A stretch of 64,000 nt of DNA from Rhodosporidiobolus odoratus (taxonomy: Eukaryota; Basidiomycota; Microbotryomycetes; Sporidiobolales; Sporidiobolaceae): NCBI GenBank assembly GCA_034387635.1, contig JAOANU010000014.1, forward strand, positions 310,001 through 374,000. The letters run 5' to 3'. Below the pieces are notes generated by a model, which was not told the DNA's origin, ran no database searches, and worked only from the letters and a program-made list of their open reading frames with translations. Below are positions 1 through 11,001 of the stretch, one piece after another. The position numbers and the translations under genes are program-made. Position 1 is the stretch's first letter, and each line of letters begins with the position of its first letter.

Positions 1-1334
1 CTTGCGTTTCAACCGTCAATTTTCCGTTCGACCATCCGTTGCATGCGGGGATCTCGTTTGGTGGCAAGAACGAATTGGTCGAGGAGGCAGACGTGATACT
101 GATTATCGACTCGGACGTTCCTTGGGTTCCGTTGTTCACCAAGCCCAAATCGGACGCAAAACTGTACGTGCCTCGTGCAATCGCTCCTTCCCAATATACA
201 GGACCTGACCTTTTTCGTGTACTCTCGGCTTTACTCTCTCTGCGGGGTTTTTGTTTTCTGTGACCTCGTTCCTTTTGTCCTTCAGCTTCCACCTCGACGT
301 TGATCCGCTCAAGAAGAACATGTCCTACGCCAATTACCCTGCTCTCCTCCGTGCTCAGACCGATGCCCAACTTGCCCTCGAGCAACTCTACGCCTACGCC
401 TCTTCTTCCTCCTCCCTCACCTCCGCCAAGTCGACCATCTCCACCCGTCTCTCCTCCCTCGAAGCCAAACATGCCGAAAGCACCTCGGCTCTCCGTGCTC
501 TCGAGGTCCCAGAAGAAGGCAAAGACGACCTCATGACCGCTCCTTTCATCGTCTCTCACTACCGTAAACTCCTCGCCTCCCAAAACCTCTCTTCCTTGGT
601 CCTCAACGAATCTATTTCCAACTACCCTCACGTATGGAATCACGTCGAACCGAAACAAGCTGGAGAATTGCTTTCCTCTGGCGCATCGAGTCTTGGATGG
701 GCGCTGGGAGCGGCTATTGGTGCGAGCATGGCAGGTGGAGTGGTTCCGGAAGTGGCAAAGGACATTTATACGGTGTTTGTTGGGGACGGATCTTATATCT
801 TTGGAGTGCCTAGTGCGGCGTACTGGATGGCGAGGAGGTACGAGACGGTAAGCTAATCCTTGATCGACCTTCTCAGTTCCGAGTGGGCCTGATTCTGACC
901 TCGTTTCCTTCGTGCAGCCTTTCCTGACAATCATCTTCAACAATGGTGTAAGCTCCATCATTCCCCATGTCGTCTCAGCCATTCAACTTCATTCACCTCA
1001 ATCTCTGACCCCTCTCGTCTCTTCCTTGCATACTGACCTCCCATTCTCCTACCCTCAGGGCTGGCGATCCCCAACCCTCTCCATGCTCGGCGTCCACCCC
1101 CAAGGTCTCGGAGCAGCCTCCACCGCCGTCGACCTAAACTGCTCCTTCTCCGGTCCAAACGACGACCTCGCCCCCGACTATGGTGGAATCGCCACCGCCG
1201 CCGGAGGAGCTTGGAGTAAGAGAGTGAAGAAAGCGAGTGAGTTTGAAGAGGCTCTGAAGGAGGCGGTTAGGGTTGTTAGGGAAGAGAAGAGGTGCGCGGT
1301 GTTGGATTGTTGGTTGACTAGGTTCTTGGCTTGA
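1..1334 (+). CDS. Acetolactate synthase-like TPP-dependent enzyme, C-terminal part
   Basis: C-terminal part of a thiamine-pyrophosphate enzyme of the acetolactate synthase / benzoylformate decarboxylase superfamily; the 5' end lies outside the window. Exons read as <1-163, 286-847, 918-947 and 1059-1334, stop TGA. The first exon carries DVILIIDSDVPWVP, the end of the middle (FAD/NAD-like) domain, followed after splicing by HLDVDPLK. The third exon group shows the TPP motif, GDGSYIFG followed about 25 residues later by FNNGGW. Such enzymes bind TPP and Mg2+ and join or cleave 2-keto acids; the substrate cannot be read from the sequence. It may be an ALS-like paralogue rather than the Ilv2 biosynthetic subunit, because GGWRSP-type C-termini are typical of the fungal ALS-like clade (recalled, not searched). 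Convergent with the UNG gene. Confidence 0.85.
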
Positions 1335-1543
1335 GGGCCAAAGCTTGGAGGGGGGGTCTTTGGTTTTTTGTGCCGTGCGTGACCGGCTTCTGAGTGTCTG
1401 CCTCACTTCTTCTGTACATGCGGTTTACGGCAGTGCAAAGGGCAGTTTGGATTCCTAAATCGGATGAATACCGTTGAGCCCGAGAGACTACGAAGCGTTC
1501 TGAAGCCCGGTCTCTTCAGGTTCCGACTCTAGGTGTGTCCAGT

Positions 1544-3235
1544 CTATCTTGGCATCGGCTGCGAGCGGAGAACACCAGAAACAGGTGTCAGCGTGCAGTC
1601 AGAGCCCATCCACGATCCGCGGCCTATGTGGAGGGACTCTGCGATCGGTCCTGCGGCCAGTGCGGCGAGAGCAAGTCTGCTAGAGAAGGCTGGAGAGAAC
1701 GTACTTCCATACTTCTCTTCGAGCCACTCGTTCGCTTTCTTGAAGTGGTTATTACCGAAGAACCCACGGCGGGCGGAGAGGGGGGACGGGTGCTGCGATT
1801 CGCAACAAGTGGGAGAGAAGCTCAGTCTTTTAGTGTGCGGGAGAGGACTACAGGGCTGAAGGCTGGAGAAAGAACGTACAGCACTGGTCAGGATGAGGTG
1901 CTTCTTCTGCGAAGTGAGAGAGCGAGGCCGTGAGCAAGGTCTTCGCAAAGGATCGGTCTAGCCCAATCTGACCGCCCTATAGTGCGGGACAGCCAGAAGC
2001 GAGAGCGGAAACCCCGAGCAGGAAGCGGCGAACAATAAAAAAACCCGCACCTTATCCATCTTGGCCACCCTCTTTGCCGCCCAAGCTCCCCAAGCAAGTA
2101 CGACCACTCCCCTCTCTTGCTCATCCACCAACTCGACCACTTTCTCGGTGAAACTCTCCCAGCCTTTGTTGCTATGTGAGCCGGCTTGGTGAGGTTTTAC
2201 GGTGAGAGAGGTGTTGAGGAGGAGGACGCCGCGACGCGCTAGGGAGATTAGATTGCTGTGTTCAAGGGGCGTATCAGAGCCGGATAAGTGTGTGTGTGGA
2301 ATGAGAGAGGAGGTCGAGAAGGAGACGCACCCATGGGTTGGAGTGATGAAAGAGGGGTATTCGGTAGCGAGTTCTTTGTAGATGTTACGGAGTGAAGGGG
2401 GAATCTTGACTCCCGGTCGGACAGAGAAGCAGAGACCTGCATGACAGCAGAGTAGCGAAGTGTAAGGGTGAGTGGTGACAGTCGAACGAGAGCTCGAGGA
2501 GTTTAGACGGAAAAGTGCTAACCGTGGGCTTGACCTGCTCGTTCGGGTACGAGATCAATACGGCGAATGCCAATAGAAAGAATATGGACGCACCATCGTC
2601 ATGGTATGGGTCTTGACCAATGATTACTACCTTGACATCCCTGAAAGGAGTATAACGAGACCAGGAATAAACGTCTCTTGCTGCAAGGAAAGCAACAGAA
2701 AGACCGTGAACACTCTTCGTCCTCCATGTCCTGGTGACGCGTGATGCAACTGACCAGGAGGGAACACCTTCAAGTTCCCCTTGCCCTTCTCTTTGCCTTC
2801 ACCCTCTTTCTCCCTTTCATCCACCCCCTTCAACCCTTCATTCCACAAGAACCGCTTCAACTGCAGAAAGTAAGGTTTTCGGACCTCGTCTTGCAGTTTC
2901 TCGAGCCAGCTAGGGTCGAGAGAAGCGCATTCGAGGGCGAGAAGGTCGTGTTCGGATGGACTCGAGTCGGCGCCGGAAGTAGTCGAGAGTTTTGAAGCGA
3001 AATCGCTTGTAGAAAAGCTGGTACTAGTGAATGACGCCGGAGTCGCTGTGGAGGTGGTTATAGGCAATGCAGAGCTACTGGTTAACGCTGGACGAGGTGG
3101 ATCCGAGTTTGTATTGATGGATTCGGGTCCAGGTGAAGTTGACAATCGAGCGCGCTTTGCAGGTGGTGAAGTCACTCGAGCGCTAGCTGCACTGCCCAGT
3201 AGAGACTCTGCCAGGGTTAATTGGCGTTTTGACAT
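1544..3235 (-). CDS. UNG1: Uracil-DNA glycosylase
   Basis: Family 1 uracil-DNA glycosylase, removing uracil from DNA in base-excision repair. Exons (minus): 3235-2755, 2680-2594, 2534-2523, 2436-2331, 2255-2051, 1906-1880, 1792-1544; 388 aa. Motifs in order: [12 protein letters not shown] (catalytic Asp), [41 protein letters not shown] (catalytic His), [15 protein letters not shown]. The QAHG link is supplied by a 12-nt micro-exon. The start at MSKRQLTL is preferred; in-frame ATGs at 3262 and 3319 would add 9 or 28 residues and could give a second, organellar isoform. The disordered N-terminus (about 100 residues) is normal for nuclear forms. The last 45 residues after [11 protein letters not shown] exceed the family end, so one more 3' intron starting near GTACGT at about 1707 is possible and the exact C-terminus is uncertain. 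Confidence 0.9.
2523..2534 (-). other. UNG1: 12-nt internal micro-exon of UNG1
   Basis: Read on the minus strand this is GTCAAGCCCACG, preceded by ...GAGCAG and followed by GTTAGC. Joined to GAT-G before it and GT-CTC-TGC after it, it encodes the conserved QAHG between QDPYHDDG and LCFSV. Without it the conserved residues are lost. Confidence 0.85.
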
Positions 3236-3534
3236 GAATATGGAGTGAGAGAAAGCAAACATGTCCAAATCCCGTCGCGGCGCGATGACGAAGTTATGAG
3301 ATGGATCCGAGCAGCGCATCGCAGAGCTGCTGCGCTACAAGCAGTATCACACGAGACAGCAGACCAGCTGTGAGCGCGTCGATTGAGTGCCAGTAACGGT
3401 GAGCCGACTCGACAAATGGGCGAGAATCGGCATGGCTCCTTCGATGGCGAGAAAAACAGCGTTCCCTGTTTGAACGCACCATACTGCCGCCTTCCGCCCT
3501 CGATACCTATCTACGCAGGCTAAGCTCCAGTCAT
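3236..3534. other. Intergenic, UNG1 upstream region
   Basis: About 300 bases between the UNG1 start and the hydrolase stop, both on the minus strand. It must hold the UNG1 promoter and leader. No clear TATA box or other motif was recognised. Confidence 0.5.
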
Positions 3535-5013
3535 CTATAGGTACTTGGCGACAAAGTCGTTGGCAAGGTCGAAAACCCGCATCTCTTCCTTGTCGTCAAC
3601 CACGCCAGGGACGAGGTCAAAGCCGCTGCAAGCCGATCAGAAGATGAGCGGAGACTCAGAATTGCGCGAGACGCAGGAAGCACGAAGTATGAGGTGGTAG
3701 AGCACCTGCAGAAGAAGAAACAAAGGAGAGAGAAACGCACTGGTTCTTTCCGGGCGCCTCAATGTACTCCGCATCCACTCCCTTCCCCTTCAACGCTTCC
3801 ACCAAGTCCATACTCAGAGCACAAGGAACCATCAAATCCTCCTTCCCATGCAAACAAACCGTTGGCGGGATCTCCTGCTTCGCATCCTTGGCCTGATCAA
3901 CCAACCAAGTTGCCCTGTACTTCTTGAGCTCCTCTGGAGGGTTCTCGAGGTCGATAGGTTCGGCAGCTCGAGTGGACATGGGGAGGACTTTGCCCTCTTG
4001 TACGGCCCAGAAACAGGCTCGAGTGCGGCCTTGAGCGATCATGGTGGAAAAGTCGACTTGGGCGGGAGAGTGCGAGACGACGGGACCGTGGGGGTCGAGG
4101 TGGGAGGCGACTTCAGAGTGATCGATGTGACCGGAGGGGAATTGGACCGGGGCATTGTAGGAGGGGTGGAGGAGGTTGGTAGAACCGTAGAGGGAGTAGC
4201 AGACTTTGGGAGGTGGGGAGAGGGAGTAGGCGGCAAAGACGGCAAGGGCGCCCCCTGAGCCCAGCAAGGAGTAGTGAGTGTCTCGTCGTCTGCTCGCATT
4301 CATGTACTCGCAACCGCAGACGGCTCAGACCATCGAGAATGCGAAAAGATTTCAGCGGAAGGACGAGACACACCTGCACTAGCCCCAGTAACCGCCAACC
4401 TCTCCCCCTCCACCTTCCCACCCCCAAGCTCCTGATCCAACTTGCCACTCCTAATAACCTCACAAGCATCCCTCACATCCTGTATCGCATCATCGAGCGT
4501 AACTTGGGGAACCTGTCGATACTCGACCGAGACGAATGCCCAGCCTCGTGCGAGGGTTGGGAGAAGGTTGACGTCGGAACAATCGGAGGCGGCGCCGTCG
4601 AAGAAACCTGTGAGAAAGCGGGATGAGGAAGAAGGGAGGGACGATGAGGAGGGCAAGTCGCAAACGGGGAGAGGCGGGAGGGCGGGACCAAGCGCAGGGG
4701 GTGAAAAGGAGCATGAGCAACGTTTTTGGCTGACCAAGTGTCGTCTTTGGTTTTCTGCGGCCCGTCCAAGTACTCCGGAAGTCGAAAGTGGGGGGGTTCG
4801 CGCCTTCGAAGTCGCGCCCGCTGACAGCATCGCGCGCTATCGCCGGTGGGTTCAGGCTGTATGAGACAGTATCAACGTACCTCCTCCGTGCAGCCAGACC
4901 ACGACCGGTACTTTCTCCCCCTCCTTCCCTTGAGGCAGCCAAACTTCGAGGTGAACGTCGTGACCGGCGACGGTCTTGAAAGGCAGGCGGGCTGTGTAGG
5001 AAGGTCGGGGCAT
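3535..5013 (-). CDS. Alpha/beta hydrolase fold-3 (HSL-like) esterase
   Basis: Serine hydrolase of the alpha/beta-hydrolase-3 type. Exons (minus): 5013-4881, 4607-4374, 4254-3741, 3625-3535; 323 aa. The oxyanion motif WLHGGG at the end of exon 1 joins FFDG across a 273-nt intron. The nucleophile motif GASAGG spans the second intron, the acid is in CLHGKEDLMVP, and the catalytic His is in APGKNHGFDLVPG across the third. SVEYRQVPQVTLDDAIQDV is the usual segment between oxyanion loop and nucleophile. Substrate unknown: carboxylesterase, lipase or small-molecule deacylase are all possible. An in-frame ATG at 5172 would add a hydrophobic N-terminal segment; the start at 5013 (MPRPSYTARL) is preferred because the domain begins directly after it. 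Confidence 0.85.
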
Positions 5014-6544
5014 CGTGCGTGTACCAGCGCCTGTTGCACTTGACTGGAGCGAGGGAGGAGTTGGAAAAAGCGGGACAGTGGGAATATAACAGAGGGTAAG
5101 GAGGGCAAAGGTAAGGGGAATACAAAAAGGTTGTTTCGCGCTTTTGGCTCGGCTCACCTTTCCCGGTTGCACGTAACGTACTTTTGACCCTCTCTATAGA
5201 ATGACCGTGCCCGTGTGGACTGCCAACGATCTGCAGCGAGAGCGGCGCCGCGTCTTTTTTGACCTTCTCAACTGCCGCTCTTTCTTTCCTGACTGTCAGC
5301 GGCACCCAATGGCCACTGACGCCTGAGGCACCAGCCTACTGCAGGGAGGCAATTTGTCGGTGAGACCACATCTGAAACGCACATGGCCACGTCCTGCCTG
5401 GTGGCCTATATCTTTCTAGCCGTTCTCTGGTCTTGCATGCACACGGCGCAGACACACAATATGCAGCAACTTCATGGATTCACTGCCGCAGACTGTGTCC
5501 CTCTACCACATTCAACTGTTCACATGGCCCTCGTTACGCCACGAAACAGCCCCCGGGCAAACGGCACTAGCAGCTGTCTTTTCATCTTGAACCGCTCTAT
5601 CGAGGCAGTTACCCAGCCCCCAATCAAACCCCGCAGCGTCTAACAAGACGGAGACTCGACGCCGTCTAGTAGCTGCTTCCTGCCTTCAGGCCCCAAGGAT
5701 CGTTTGCCGTAGCATATTTGCTCCGCTCACTGCTTTGCGAGCCTTCCAGCCTGCAATCCGGAAACAAGCGCCGCGGCTCCTACTGCCACGAGGGGTCACC
5801 TTGGTAAGCAAGGGAACGAAAAGATGGAGCGGCGAGTCGCGTGGTCAACGGTACTCGGGACGAAAAGGACTGAAAAGTCAGGCGGTCTTCACCAGACTGT
5901 AGCCGGGCTGAGAGCGTGGAGACAAACGCTCATACTACCTGCCTACAGATAGCGGAAGCGGCCACGTGATTGCGTACGGAGTAGAGCGAGCGCCGCTTTT
6001 CCTGACATCTACTTTTTTCGACTACCTCCCTGATGATCTATTGCTCTTGGCCAGGGTGTTTCCGTGCAAGTCACTGAGCGACTTGAGCGGAGGGGGGAAG
6101 AAGATCGGGGTATTGCATCTCCGCGCACACACGCACACACACACACTAAGCTGAAGGAAACGACCGACGAAGAGAGAGACTCAGGAGACGAAAGAAGCCG
6201 AAGAGAATAAAGTTAAGATGGGTTAGAGAAGAGAAGAGAATGTAAGTGCGCAGAGGCAGATGAATGGGTTGTGAGAGGGTATAGAGGCGGGTTGTATCGG
6301 GACGGAGGGTGGGACAGGATGGAGAAGGGGATGTAGACGAGAAGTACGAGTGTGAATCTATTAACATGAAGATTGACTACGCCGGTAAAGAGCGAGAGCA
6401 GACAAGGGGCCGGTACGAGGGGGCGAAGAGGCGCAAGAAGGGTGCACGAAAAGGGGCGAGAAGCAAGAAACCGAAACCGGAGAAGCCATTCCAACTGAAG
6501 CTGTTACCCCTTACCCATCACCTCTGCCGGTCGCGTTGACTCGT
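5014..6544. other. Long intergenic region (hydrolase upstream, MADS 3' flank)
   Basis: About 1.5 kb with no supportable gene. It contains an E-box CACGTG at 5963-5968 in GCCACGTGAT context and a (CA)n microsatellite at about 6124-6147. The bases next to 6545 are probably the 3' UTR of the MADS gene, and those next to 5013 the hydrolase promoter. Confidence 0.5.
6124..6147. repeat. (CA)n microsatellite
   Basis: Alternating CA with one CG interruption, visible directly. Confidence 0.9.
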
Positions 6545-8950
6545 TTACCTCCCATATTCCTCCGGTCCGCCGACCTGAATCTGCTGCTGCTGCGGGTGCC
6601 CATACTGACCCTGACCGTGCTGTCCCATCGGTGTTCCATGATGACTCTGCTGCTGCTGCTGCTGCTGTTGCTGAAGATGAATCGGGGTCGACCACCCACT
6701 CTGGCTCTGACGAGGATCCATCCCCACTCCGCCTCCTCCGCCTCCGCCACCACCAAGGGAAGAAACCGACGGATCCCTCGAATGGGTATAGTTCCCTCCT
6801 GCAGGTTGAGGAGGCATAGGCGGGCCGTAGTCATAGTCACTTGCGAGAGACGCGTGAGAAGCGGCGTGGTGTAGGGTTCTATGAGGTGTAGGGGGCTGAG
6901 AAGATGGTTGAGAGTGAGGTTGTTGTTGCTGTTGCTGTGAGGAATACGAGTGAGAGTGAGACAGATGCGGCTGATGTTGATAGTGCTGCTGGTGCGGCTG
7001 ATGGTGAGGTTGAGGAGGGTGAGGCAGTTGAGAGGCGACGTCGTGAGATGAGTGGGAATGGTACGGGTGATGTTGATGAGAAGGGGGAAGCGAGGTAGGC
7101 GGCTACATGGAACGAGGCGTCAGGACTGCAGCATTAGTGCTGGCACAAGCTATCCGATACAGGAAGAAAAAGAACGCACCACCGTCCCGTACAAATCGTA
7201 TTCCTCATACCCACCCTGCCCATTCCCACCACCTCCAACTCCCCCAAGCTGCAGAAGATCCGTCCGCTGTGTCATCTCAGCATACTCCTGCTGCAAACCC
7301 TGCATGCCCTGTTGTTGCTGCTGCTGCATCGAGTAGCCCTGAGGTCTAGCCGGGCTAATCGGCGGGTGACTCAGACTTCTTCCTCCATTGTGTCCGCCTG
7401 CACTCAGGGGAGGGCCCCTCGGACTCATAGGCGACTGAAGAGCCGCTTCAAGGTAACTCCCTGTCAGAGGCGTCGGAAGCTGAGGAATAGGGGGAGGGCA
7501 AGGTAGTTCCATCCCCGACATGCCTCCGCCACCTGCGATGCCGCCAAGGGGCGGAGGACCAGTGTAGAGCGGCTGAGGGATCGTACCGCGACCTTTAGAC
7601 GAGACGCGACGGTTCGTAGCGGTTGGTCGACTCAGGGCGCGTTGACCCGTTTTGAGCGAGATTTGACCACCATGGATCGACGAGTTGGCTTCGAAATTGG
7701 AGCCGGTTGTGGAGGCGGCGGTAGGAGTGTAGCTGGAGTTGGGTGCGGAGATGGCGGAGAGATTGGGTTGACCGTCTTTCGCTTCCTGCGGAGGTGAGAT
7801 GGGAGCCGTTAGTAAAGAGGCGCTTTCGAGGCGTGGGTACAGACGCGGGGATGCGGTACGAGAGTCCGTAAGAGAGGCATGAGGGGAGCATGACGCACCA
7901 AGCAAGCTGCGATCAGTTTTTGCCCCTGACTCAACTGACCGTTCTCGTCTTCCTTGACAAGCGGCTTGAACTTGTCGGTGGTGAACGTATAAACCCATCC
8001 TGACTCTGACACGACGAGTAGTAGAACCTGAGTGCCGGTCAGGGTCGAGAGCTCGTAGGCCTGATTACGACAGGAAACCCGGGTGAAGGAAGGGAGGGAA
8101 GAAAGCAAGACATGTCGCAGTGCGGGAATCAGTCATGTGCGCAGACTGCAGGAATGCGACGTAGACACAAGGAACAGAGATCGAATGAGCGCACCTTCTT
8201 CATGATCCCGGCCTTCCTCTTGGAAAACGTAATATGCCTCTTACTCTTCTCCTCGATGTACTCAATCGAGATCTTCCTCCGACTCTTGTCGTCGCCCGTT
8301 TCCTCCTCCATCTTGGGCTGAGCGGAAGCCTGACTCGACGCAGCGGCCCTCAGATCCCTCGTCGACTTTCGTTTCCTCGGACGACCTTCCACTCCCGCTC
8401 CTCCTCCTCCTGCGCCCGCTTCATCATCATCGTCCGAAAGTCCTCCTTCCATGTCCGAAGTCGACCCTTTCTCGGGATCAAACGAGACGAATCCCCCTCC
8501 CCCTCCCCCAGCACCTACTCCAACCCCCAACGCTCCACCCACTGCCGCCCCACCGCCGCCGATAGCCAAAGCAGAGGCTTTTCTTGCGATAGTCGCCGGA
8601 CGACCCGAAGCGGAACCAGAACTCGCTGCACGAGTCATGATCCCACTCCCACTCGCACCTGCGCTGGTTGCGTGGGCTAACGGACCTTGATTCGCCCCGG
8701 CGAAGGGAGCCGGTGCGGGAGCAGGTGGTTGAGGGAGTCCGGCTGTTGATCCCAGATCCAACTCGAAACCGGTGGGCAGAGGTGGCATAGGTGGGTAATC
8801 GGAGCTTACGAGGTAGGCCGAGGGATCGAAGGCGGTTGTGGAGGAAGAGGGAGGGGCGAGGGACGAGGAAGAGGTGGAGGAGGAAGAGGAGCGGGAGGGA
8901 GTGATAGGGTGAGAGGTTAAGGCCGTAGGGGAAATGGTGTAGTCTCCCAT
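6545..8950 (-). CDS. MCM1: SRF/Mcm1-type MADS-box transcription factor
   Basis: Type I (SRF-like) MADS factor. Exons (minus): 8950-8195, 8060-7899, 7785-7180, 7102-6545; 693 aa. The MADS box lies at about residues 222-280: RRKISIEYIEEKSKRHITFS, SKRKAGIMKK, then across an intron AYELSTLTGTQVLLLVVSES and GWVYTFTTDKFKPLV. The AYELSTLTGTQVLLLV half identifies the SRF/Mcm1 branch rather than MEF2/Rlm1. The 220-residue N-terminal extension is Ser/Pro/Gly/Ala-rich with acidic stretches; the C-terminal 400 residues are rich in Gln, His, Pro and Gly (poly-Q from CTG-type repeats at about 6650-6675 and 7312-7330). Mcm1 homologues bind CArG boxes with partner factors in cell-type, cell-cycle and metabolic control. 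MADS box very secure; exact orthology inferred. Confidence 0.9.
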
Positions 8951-9589
8951 TGCTGTTGCTGGTAGGGTGTACTCTGTCGACTGGGTCCCAGTCTATCCAG
9001 GATGAGGAGTGAGTGAGTTGTGATTGTTTCGAGTTGTTGTTGTGCTTCGGGCGAGGAACGGGCGAAGGCGCGGGGAAGAATGGGTCACCGTCGAGATGAA
9101 CGCAGACCGGATGTACGCTTGGACGGAGTCGAAGATGGGAGCAACAGCAGAGAGCGCGTCGGGTTGACGATCGGACGCGGCACGAGAGCAAGAGCGATGC
9201 CGACGACGAGGAGAAGTTCGTTCAACAATCGAAAAGCAACTCAAACTCTCTTTCGCTTTGCCTATCCAGTCACTCTAAGCTGGATTTGCTGTTCACTGAA
9301 GCTCAGCCGCGTACCCACATCAACTGCACAGACCGCCAACACTCCTCAGACGACGACAGGAGCCAAGGAAACCGTTTTCTCGATATCGTTTTTTCACCCT
9401 CACCGGGAGCTCTCGTCGGATCCCTAACAGGCAAGAGCTACGTTCTCCATACTCCTTGTGTTCCGAAGAAAGATGCGAAGACCGGAGAACGTCGCTTCCT
9501 GCTTCTGTCGGCTTCTTATCTCACCGTTGGGCGGCACAACCACTACATCCCACTCCTGAGGGCATGCTGCCCAGTAGCCAGTGCGCGCC
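8951..9589. other. Intergenic, MADS gene promoter and leader
   Basis: About 640 bases between the MADS start and the SNIP1/Pml1 stop, both on the minus strand. No gene seen. An open frame on the plus strand (9020-9427) lacks any recognisable protein. Confidence 0.5.
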
Positions 9590-11001
9590 TCAAGATTCGA
9601 CCAGCAGCACGTACTCCCTCGTCGAGAACGCAAACTTGAGCACTGCCGACGGCAAAAACGAGAGTGACGGGAAGAAGGGAAAACAACAGGTCAGCTCCAG
9701 TCATGCATGTGCAAAGTGCGAGAGACGAGATAGGGCGTACCGTCACCACTCCTGAGCTCATAGTATCGACTGGCAGGGATCTGCTCGTCATTGACGAGCG
9801 TCCCGTTGGCTGAATCAAGGTCGAGGATGAAAGGCCTGCAGCGAAACATGCGCAAGTTGTGTCAGACACTAACGGAGCGTATCAGGAGGACACGATAGCG
9901 ACATCGTGCTATGAAGCGGTGACAGGGGCAGAAGCGCGAGAGACCAGGCGGGATTGCGACAAATGAATCAAGGTAACGAGGAACGCACTTGGTCAGGCTT
10001 TTGGAGTCTCCAAACTCGCTCCGCTCCGTCACCTGCCTAAACTGCAACACAGCATGTTGTTTCGAAGTCGACGGGTGATCTATCGGAATGTCTGCAACCT
10101 GTAACCGCGTCGCCCGTCCTCGGAGCACATTAGCCTGAGGTAAAAGACGCAGAGACTCTTTTGCGAGGGGACGTACCACCCGATCCCTGCCTACGAGGTA
10201 GCAGCTCTGCCGATGGACGTGAACGAGATCGACTTGCTCTTTGCCTTTGAAGACATAGAGGCGCCAGTTTCTGACGGGTTTGCGAGCCTCGGGAGGTTCA
10301 GCGTATTTCAAGACGACACCGTTCAATGTGCTATAGGAAGGCAGTATGTGTCAGTCGACACATTCAGGACGGTCGAGTAGCTGAGAGCAAGTCAAGGAAA
10401 GAAAGGAAGGTAATGTGAGAAGGAATAAAGGAAAAACGCACTTGGTCTCCGCTGCCAAAGCCCCACTCAACCCAAAATCCGGTTTACTTTCCACCACCTT
10501 CCTCTCCTCATCCTCACCTCCTCCGCCCTGTTTCCCATATTCCATATCCCGTCCACCACCCCCGCCGCCGGGTACGAGTGCGTTCTGAGGAGGAAGAGCT
10601 TTTGAAGGTCGTCCGGGCGAGCGGGAGCGTGAGCGCGAACGAGAGCGAGGGCGGTCGGGTCGGCGGGAGTGGGAGTGGGTGTAGGGATGAGAAGGAGGAG
10701 GGGAGCGGGAGCGTTGACGTTCGCTGTCCCGGTAACCTCGTCCACTACTTCCACCACCACCATTACCTCCTCCTCCTCCGCCTCGCCGGTCGTAGGCACC
10801 ACCGCCCCGCCTATCCCTATCACGTCGGTCGTCTCCCTCATCTCGGTACCGCCCGCTACGGGAGTCCCTCGAGTCGCGGGCATAGTCTCGAGACGGAGGA
10901 GAGGCGGATCGTCGAGAGGAAGAGCGGGGTGGGGAGCGCGAACGACGGCGGCTACTGAGGTTGCCGCTGTCTAAAGTGTTTGCTCGTGAGTCTGCTGGCA
11001 T
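9590..11001 (-). CDS. PML1: FHA-domain protein of the SNIP1/Pml1 family (RES complex)
   Basis: Homologue of human SNIP1 and yeast Pml1, a subunit of the RES complex that binds the activated spliceosome and helps retain and splice pre-mRNA in the nucleus. Exons (minus): 11001-10442, 10330-10177, 10098-9989, 9835-9741, 9642-9590; 323 aa. The first about 180 residues are an RS/Gly-rich tail with many RSRS and SPP repeats. The FHA domain follows: NGVVLKYAEPPEARKP, WRLYVFKG, VHRQSCYLVGRDRV, VADIPIDHPSTSKQHAVLQF, PFILDLDSANGTLVN, and the terminal VLKFAFSTREYVLLVES. The SKQHA and NGT motifs are the phosphothreonine-binding signature. All four introns restore the family sequence in frame, so the model is firm. 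A gene this intron-rich in an intron-rich genome fits a splicing factor. Confidence 0.93.

Noticed and set aside
9020..9427. Plus-strand open frame upstream of the MADS gene
   Set aside because: Antisense to the MADS leader, Arg/Ser-rich, no domain.
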